From CAVAWX01 sp963614215 (lineage in GTDB: Bacteria > Actinomycetota > Coriobacteriia > Coriobacteriales > QAMH01): DNA of 64,000 nucleotides. Positions 59,947 through 64,000 of this stretch are shown here, one piece after another (positions within the stretch are counted from its first letter, which is position 1; each line of letters opens with the position of its first letter). The stretch is taken from assembly GCA_963614215.1 (NCBI GenBank), contig CAVECB010000004.1, positions 1 to 64,000 on the forward strand, in the 5' to 3' direction. The notes beneath the pieces are model-generated. The model did no database searches, had not been told where the DNA came from, and worked only from the letters and a program-made list of their open reading frames with translations. A program made the position numbers and the translations under genes.

Positions 59947-61248
59947 CTACGCCGCCTTGACCTCGGCTTCCTCGACGAGCAGCTTGCCCGCCTTCAGGCG
60001 CAGCGCGGCGCAGCGTGCGGCGTACATCTTGCCCTCGCGGCGGAAATCTCCCATAGCCTGTTTGGCCTGGCCGGGTGCTATGGATTCGAAGAAAGCATCG
60101 AGGTCCTCGTCTTCGACGGACAGCCCCTTGTGCTTGGCGTAGGCGTTCAACGCAAACTGGCGCGTTAGCTGCCCGCGCACCTGCAAGAGCAGCACGTTGT
60201 TCAGCTGGTCTTTCTCGATGCCCTCGCGCTCCAGATAGTCGTCAAGCGAGATGTTTTCCTCGCGCAGGCGCCGCGTCAGTTGCTCGCGCGCCTCTTTTAC
60301 CGCGACGCCGTAGACGAGGTCGGGCACATCCTCATGTAGGCGCTTTGCCAGCTCGCTTGCGGCCAAGGCCTGCGCGCGGCGGCTGTACTCGTCAGCATGG
60401 CGCTCCTCCAGCTTTTCTTTTACCTTTGCACGCAGGTCGGCCAAGCTCTCCACGCCCGGCATGACGGTTTTGGCCCACGCGTCGTCGGGGACGGGCGGTT
60501 GCATGTCGATGATGCGTTTCACCGTGACAGTCGTCTCGTAGAGGTCCATGATGGGATTGCCGTCCTCGTCGGTTTCCATCTGCGGGCCTTCGAAGGAAAA
60601 GGTCTTCGTTTCGCCCACCTTCATGCCGATCACAGCGGCGTCGAAGTCGTCGGGCATGGCAAGCGCCCCTGTGTTGTACTCGCGCCCGTCCGTGCACAGC
60701 GTCTTCACCCGCTCGCCGTCCATGGTAGTCTCCATGGCCAGCTCGACCTTGTCGCCGCGCACCACCGTGTCGTGGGTCTCGTCGGTCACGGCCACGGCGG
60801 CCGCCTGCGCCATCTTGGCAATCTCCTCGTCGACCTCGGCGCTTTTCACCGCCGATCCAGGCAACGAGATCGACACCGGGCCGTAGTCGTCGAGGGTGAA
60901 CTCGGGCACGGGCACGCAGACCATATGGTAGGTAAATCCGCTCGTCTCGCTTGCGTGCTCCAGGCATTTGTAGACGGGCGTGCCGATGGCGTCGACGCCG
61001 GCGGCGGTCAGGGCGAAGGGCACGCGGTGGCGCATGATGCCCTCGTCGAAGGTGAAGGCGGCCTCGTCGGCACCCATGTGCCGGCGCAGGAAATCGACCG
61101 GCTCGTCTTGGGCGAGGTTTGCCTTGTAGTCGTTGCGCGCTATCTCGTAGGCGGCGATTTTGGACATCTCCTTGGCGCATTCCTTTGCGTCGAGGGTGAC
61201 GGAAAGCTCCAGCTTCCCGTCTTTTTCACGTACTTTTTCGACCTTCAT
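59947..61248 (-). CDS. Trigger-factor-like chaperone with degenerate ribosome-binding motif
   Basis: The 433-residue protein has the three-part layout of trigger factor: an N-terminal domain to about residue 120, an FKBP-like peptidyl-prolyl isomerase region (GDKVELAMETTMDGE, then a MKVGETKTFSFEG strand) to about 245, and a helical C-terminal chaperone domain. The usual GFRxGKxP ribosome-docking motif is absent; the corresponding place reads EPVDFLRRHMGADE. The gene is not beside clpP/clpX, where a housekeeping copy usually lies. It is cotranscribed, 16 nt behind a second trigger-factor-like gene. A specialised client, perhaps a neighbouring enzyme, is inferred. Confidence 0.75.
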   Translation of the reverse strand: MKVEKVREKDGKLELSVTLDAKECAKEMSKIAAYEIARNDYKANLAQDEPVDFLRRHMGADEAAFTFDEGIMRHRVPFALTAAGVDAIGTPVYKCLEHASETSGFTYHMVCVPVPEFTLDDYGPVSISLPGSAVKSAEVDEEIAKMAQAAAVAVTDETHDTVVRGDKVELAMETTMDGERVKTLCTDGREYNTGALAMPDDFDAAVIGMKVGETKTFSFEGPQMETDEDGNPIMDLYETTVTVKRIIDMQPPVPDDAWAKTVMPGVESLADLRAKVKEKLEERHADEYSRRAQALAASELAKRLHEDVPDLVYGVAVKEAREQLTRRLREENISLDDYLEREGIEKDQLNNVLLLQVRGQLTRQFALNAYAKHKGLSVEDEDLDAFFESIAPGQAKQAMGDFRREGKMYAARCAALRLKAGKLLVEEAEVKAA

Positions 61249-61264
61249 CGTTTTCTCGCGCCTC

Positions 61265-62089
61265 CTAGTCTTCGCGTATCTGCGGCTCGGGCATGTTCTC
61301 GAAGTCGGGAACCTCTACGTCCTCTTCCGGTTCTTCTACCGGCGCTTGCGGCGGTGCGGCTACGACGGGCTTGCCATCTTCGTCGACCTCGCGCACGATG
61401 GCGGTCTCCACGACGCGGCGCATGACCTTCACCCGCACGGCGGCACGCCTGGCTGCCTCCACTTGGCCTTTTTCGCGAATCTCGGCTAGGAATTTCTCCG
61501 GGTCGGGTGTCGAGAGGTAGTCGCAGATCTCGTGGTTTCCCACCTGCGTGTTCAAGACGTCGGCCATGATGTCGAGCGCGACGTTCATGCGCATTTGGCG
61601 CGAGGTCTCGTCGGCGAGCTTTGCGTCGTATTGGTCCGGCGTCATATGCTCTTCGCGCAAAAACTGCTCGAAGCTGATGTGCATCTCCTCGAGGCGCTTG
61701 GCATTGCCCTCGCGCATGACCTCGATGTTGTTGGCCAACGTGGCCTCGTCCACGTCGCCTTGCAGGCGCGCGAGCAGCTCGTCGGCACAGTTCTTGAACT
61801 TGATGTCGCTATATTCGAACTCGAGATCGTGGTCGTATTGGTCTTTGATGGCCTGGCGTACGTCCTCGATGGTCTCTAGGCCCTCGAAGTTGGCCTTCAC
61901 CCAATCGTCGTCGAGATCAGCGATGCCTTGTATCTTCTTGCCGCCGCTGGCCACGTACTCGAACAGCTGTGCGTCCACGTCTTCTTCCGACAACTCGGGC
62001 TTTGCCGGCATATCGATGCGCACGTTGTCGTAGTCACTCAGTTTGAAGTCCTTCGGGTCGAGCTCGATGAACTGCTTGGTGTCCGCCAT
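61265..62089 (-). CDS. Truncated trigger-factor-like protein (C-terminal domain only)
   Basis: The 274-residue product resembles the C-terminal helical chaperone domain of trigger factor (WVKANFEGLETIEDVRQAI, then FLREEHMTPDQYDAKLADET and QMRMNVALDIMADVL). It lacks both the ribosome-binding and isomerase domains and ends in an acidic Pro/Glu-rich tail. ATG at 62089 has GGAGGGG upstream. It precedes and is probably cotranscribed with the full-length paralogue. The pair could form a hetero-complex. Remote similarity to SurA/PrsA-like helices cannot be excluded. Confidence 0.68.
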   Translation of the reverse strand: MADTKQFIELDPKDFKLSDYDNVRIDMPAKPELSEEDVDAQLFEYVASGGKKIQGIADLDDDWVKANFEGLETIEDVRQAIKDQYDHDLEFEYSDIKFKNCADELLARLQGDVDEATLANNIEVMREGNAKRLEEMHISFEQFLREEHMTPDQYDAKLADETSRQMRMNVALDIMADVLNTQVGNHEICDYLSTPDPEKFLAEIREKGQVEAARRAAVRVKVMRRVVETAIVREVDEDGKPVVAAPPQAPVEEPEEDVEVPDFENMPEPQIRED

Positions 62090-62289
62090 AATCCCCTCCT
62101 ACAGGTCCGGCGCGCCGTTTCATGTCCTTTTGTCTGCGTGTAGCCTTGCAGACAGGTGCTCGGCGCTTTTTCGCGCGTGCCAACTCTTTTTTGTGTCGTC
62201 TCGCCGTGCGGTCCTCGCATGCCTCGGGGTCTTTTGCGGCTGTATCCGCAGCAGGCCTCCTTTTCGCGAGAAATCATACGATGATGAAC

Positions 62290-62366
62290 GAGTATGCAGG
62301 TGAATTATTCGAGTGCCTGCTGTAGGGGAGTATGACTTTGAGTACTAGTAGTACGCTTTTCATACT
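62290..62366. promoter_or_regulatory. Operator-like words upstream of the trigger-factor-like pair
   Basis: GAGTATGCAGG (62290), GAGTATGACTTTG (62328), GAGTACTAGTAGTAC (62340-62354) and TTTTCATACT (62357-62366) crowd an AT-rich stretch 200-280 nt upstream of the chaperone gene on the minus strand. They match the words in the gaps at 41.9, 42.2, 50.8 and 51.3 kb. Confidence 0.5.
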
Positions 62367-62629
62367 GCGCGGGGCATGGAGTCTCGTACGGGCGCGGCTT
62401 GGACGGCTTGGGCGGGCACAAAAAGAAAGGAGCCCGTCCGGGCTCCCTCCTGTCGCATTTGCTTTTGCCAGGCGCGTTTTTCCTTTGCGCGCGCGTAGCC
62501 AGCCGGTCCGTGCGGCCCGTGCCCGCAAGCCCAGGCATCGTAGCGCGGCATCTTGGCCAGCGTGGCCTCTTCGGCGCTCTGGTGCCAGACCGCGCCGGTC
62601 TTCGCGACCTTCTTGCGCTTTCTCGCCAT
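62360..62629 (-). CDS. Small basic protein of unknown function
   Basis: This is an 89-residue, strongly basic reading frame starting MARKRKKVAKTGAVWHQSAE, with a Cys/His-containing DAWACGHGPHGPAGY segment and an RAKEKRAWQKQMRQ helix. The pattern looks protein-like and not like antisense noise, but I do not recognise the family. A hairpin typical of terminators (62418-62446) lies inside the last third of the frame, so the true 3' end or stop is odd. GGGGTGAGA precedes the ATG at 62629. A shorter protein or a frame-disrupting variant is possible. Confidence 0.5.
   Translation of the reverse strand: MARKRKKVAKTGAVWHQSAEEATLAKMPRYDAWACGHGPHGPAGYARAKEKRAWQKQMRQEGARTGSFLFVPAQAVQAAPVRDSMPRAV
62418..62446 (-). 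terminator. Terminator-like hairpin on the minus strand
   Basis: On the minus strand GGAGCCC-GGAC-GGGCTCC is followed by TTTCTTTTTG. It is within the coding frame of the small basic protein. Confidence 0.75.
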
Positions 62630-62824
62630 GTCGTCTCACCCCCTTTGCCCTCGTGGTCGATGCGGCGCATCATAGCACGCGCCCCGTGCAGCTTGGATTG
62701 ATGCATTCGCGAAATAGCACCTTCTCTTTAGCGGTAAATTTGCTATGACTTTACAGTTGTCAGAGAAAGGGCGTGACGAGTCGGGAGGCTGCCAGGGAAG
62801 AGGAGCTGAGGGTCTACCAGGGGC

Positions 62825-64000
62825 TCATGCGAGGTCATTTCCGCCTTTGCTCTCGGTGCCGTAGCGGCGTTGCAGGCGCGCGATGGCCGGCTTTATCGCG
62901 ATGCCGCAGCAAAGCGACACGAGCGCGCACACGGGGATGATGGCGAAGTAGGCGTCGTAGGAGCCGCCCGCATCGAAGATGGCCGCCGCCAACACGGGAA
63001 AGATCAGGTTGAACGGGGCGAGCACGAGCGCCGAGATGCCCGTGTTCGTGGCGAGGTTTGCCTGCCCGTAGGTCGTGCGCATGAACGAGGTGTTGATGGC
63101 CGAGTACATGCCGTAGACCAGACCCGCGGCCAAGACGAGCGCGGCAAACGCCGCTGGCAGGTGCGCGAGATAGCACGGCAGCGTGGCCACCGAGACGGCC
63201 AGCCCCAGCGCGGGCAAAAGCACCATGGTCTTTGCCTGCCCGAGTCTGTCGTAGACGATGCCGCCCAAAGGCCGCCCCAGCCCGTTGCCCAGCCCCAGCG
63301 CGGCCACGGCCGTGGTGGCAAACGCAACCGAGGCGCCGATGCCGGTCATCATCACGGACGCCTCGGCGATGATAGCCGCGACCGAGCCCATGAAGAAGCT
63401 GCGCCACGCGCAAAAGATCCAAAACGACGAGCTCGACGCGACCTGCTTGCCCGTCAGCGACAGCCCCGTGTCGCTGCGTTTGGAGCGCAGCGCGGCCACT
63501 TTTGGCGGGGGCGTGCGCATGAAGGCGCAGGCGAGCAGGCTCCACGCGAGAACGGACGCCCCGATGATGGTGAACGCCCAGCGCCAGCCGAGCGCCGAGT
63601 ATATGAGCAAGGTGGCTACCGCGCCCAAGACGACCGTGCCCATCCCGAAGCCCATGACGAGAAACCCTGAGGCAAATCCGGCGCGGTCGCCAAACCACGC
63701 GAGCACGCTCGTCGTCCAGCTCGTGTAGGCAAGTCCCACGCCAAAACCGCACAAGACGCCGTAGAGCAGATAGAGATGCCAGGGCTGCGTGACGAAGCGG
63801 CAGCACACGAGGCCGGCCACGACGAGCAGGCCGCCCAGCAGGAAGACGCGGCGCAGCGGCATGTGCTTGGCCAGCTGCCCGACGCAGGTCATCCCGACCG
63901 ACAGCGCAATCATGGCCACGGAAAAGACGAGCGAGGTGGACGCGCGCGACCAGCCGAACTCGGCTTCCAGTGGCGGGATGAAGATGGACCATGCGTAGAT
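62825..64000 (-). CDS. MFS transporter, OFA-like, partial at right edge
   Basis: At least 391 residues of an MFS permease are present; the frame is open through the window end (IYAWSIFIPPLEAEFGWSRA at the edge), so only the N-terminus is missing. The opening resembles the oxalate/formate antiporter branch, as does the gene at 44334. Loop motifs include GKQ and RPLGGIVYDRLGQAK, and the end is AIARLQRRYGTESKG. About ten membrane helices are visible. A second OFA member in the same accessory region suggests uptake or exchange of small carboxylates. The substrate is unknown. Confidence 0.85.
   Translation of the reverse strand: MYAWSIFIPPLEAEFGWSRASTSLVFSVAMIALSVGMTCVGQLAKHMPLRRVFLLGGLLVVAGLVCCRFVTQPWHLYLLYGVLCGFGVGLAYTSWTTSVLAWFGDRAGFASGFLVMGFGMGTVVLGAVATLLIYSALGWRWAFTIIGASVLAWSLLACAFMRTPPPKVAALRSKRSDTGLSLTGKQVASSSSFWIFCAWRSFFMGSVAAIIAEASVMMTGIGASVAFATTAVAALGLGNGLGRPLGGIVYDRLGQAKTMVLLPALGLAVSVATLPCYLAHLPAAFAALVLAAGLVYGMYSAINTSFMRTTYGQANLATNTGISALVLAPFNLIFPVLAAAIFDAGGSYDAYFAIIPVCALVSLCCGIAIKPAIARLQRRYGTESKGGNDLA

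Overview
The window reads as a high-GC actinobacterial chromosome, most likely an anaerobic member of the Coriobacteriia (Eggerthellaceae-like). This rests on the actinobacterial integration host factor mihF between pyrF and gmk, the PyrK/PyrD anaerobic dihydroorotate dehydrogenase, abundant Fe-S enzymes, a cytoplasmic molybdopterin oxidoreductase, and two large membrane-bound LuxR regulators of the kind common in that family. The genus is not assigned. No rRNA, tRNA, CRISPR array, IS element or prophage was recognised.

1-40,323 is mainly housekeeping, almost all on the + strand with frequent 4-nt overlaps. It holds the pyrimidine genes (carB 3' end, pyrK, pyrD, pyrF); mihF, gmk, rpoZ, thiI, phoH, ybeY; a guaB closely resembling the Tritrichomonas-type IMP dehydrogenase; dgt, dapB, dapA, RNase J, ftsK, a rodZ-like gene, yajQ, rimO, pgsA, a cinA-C gene, recA (with a LexA-type box inside its promoter) and recX. 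A five-gene dlt cluster for D-alanylation of an envelope polymer follows, then elp3. Next is a compact operon of unknown function (ferredoxin-DUF169, GNAT-metallo-beta-lactamase fusion, CCG-type Fe-S protein). The block ends with a nadE whose glutaminase domain looks inactive, class I aldolase, malic enzyme and a two-subunit Fe-S fumarase.

40,431-64,000 is accessory. NDH-2 (-) and a membrane LuxR (+) diverge from a long regulatory gap. A minus-strand run follows in the order small membrane protein, second membrane LuxR, htpG, degenerate aldo-keto reductase, OFA-type MFS. On the + strand are two Cys-rich/zinc-ribbon proteins, a DMSO-reductase-superfamily molybdoenzyme with its small Fe-S subunit, another zinc ribbon, an aromatic-acid-type MFS transporter, a membrane-anchored zinc ribbon and a ferredoxin-tailed aldo-keto reductase. 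Minus-strand genes then give a methyltransferase-GNAT fusion, two tandem trigger-factor-like proteins, a small basic protein and a partial MFS transporter.

The most unusual material is this right-hand region. A molybdoenzyme is surrounded by four tiny zinc-binding proteins, specialised-looking chaperones and two membrane LuxR regulators. AT-rich AGTATGA/GAGTACT words recur in its intergenic gaps and could be a shared operator. A plausible reading is an inducible respiratory or dehydroxylating module for small, possibly aromatic, substrates. The substrate and the roles of the zinc ribbons and chaperones cannot be read from sequence alone.
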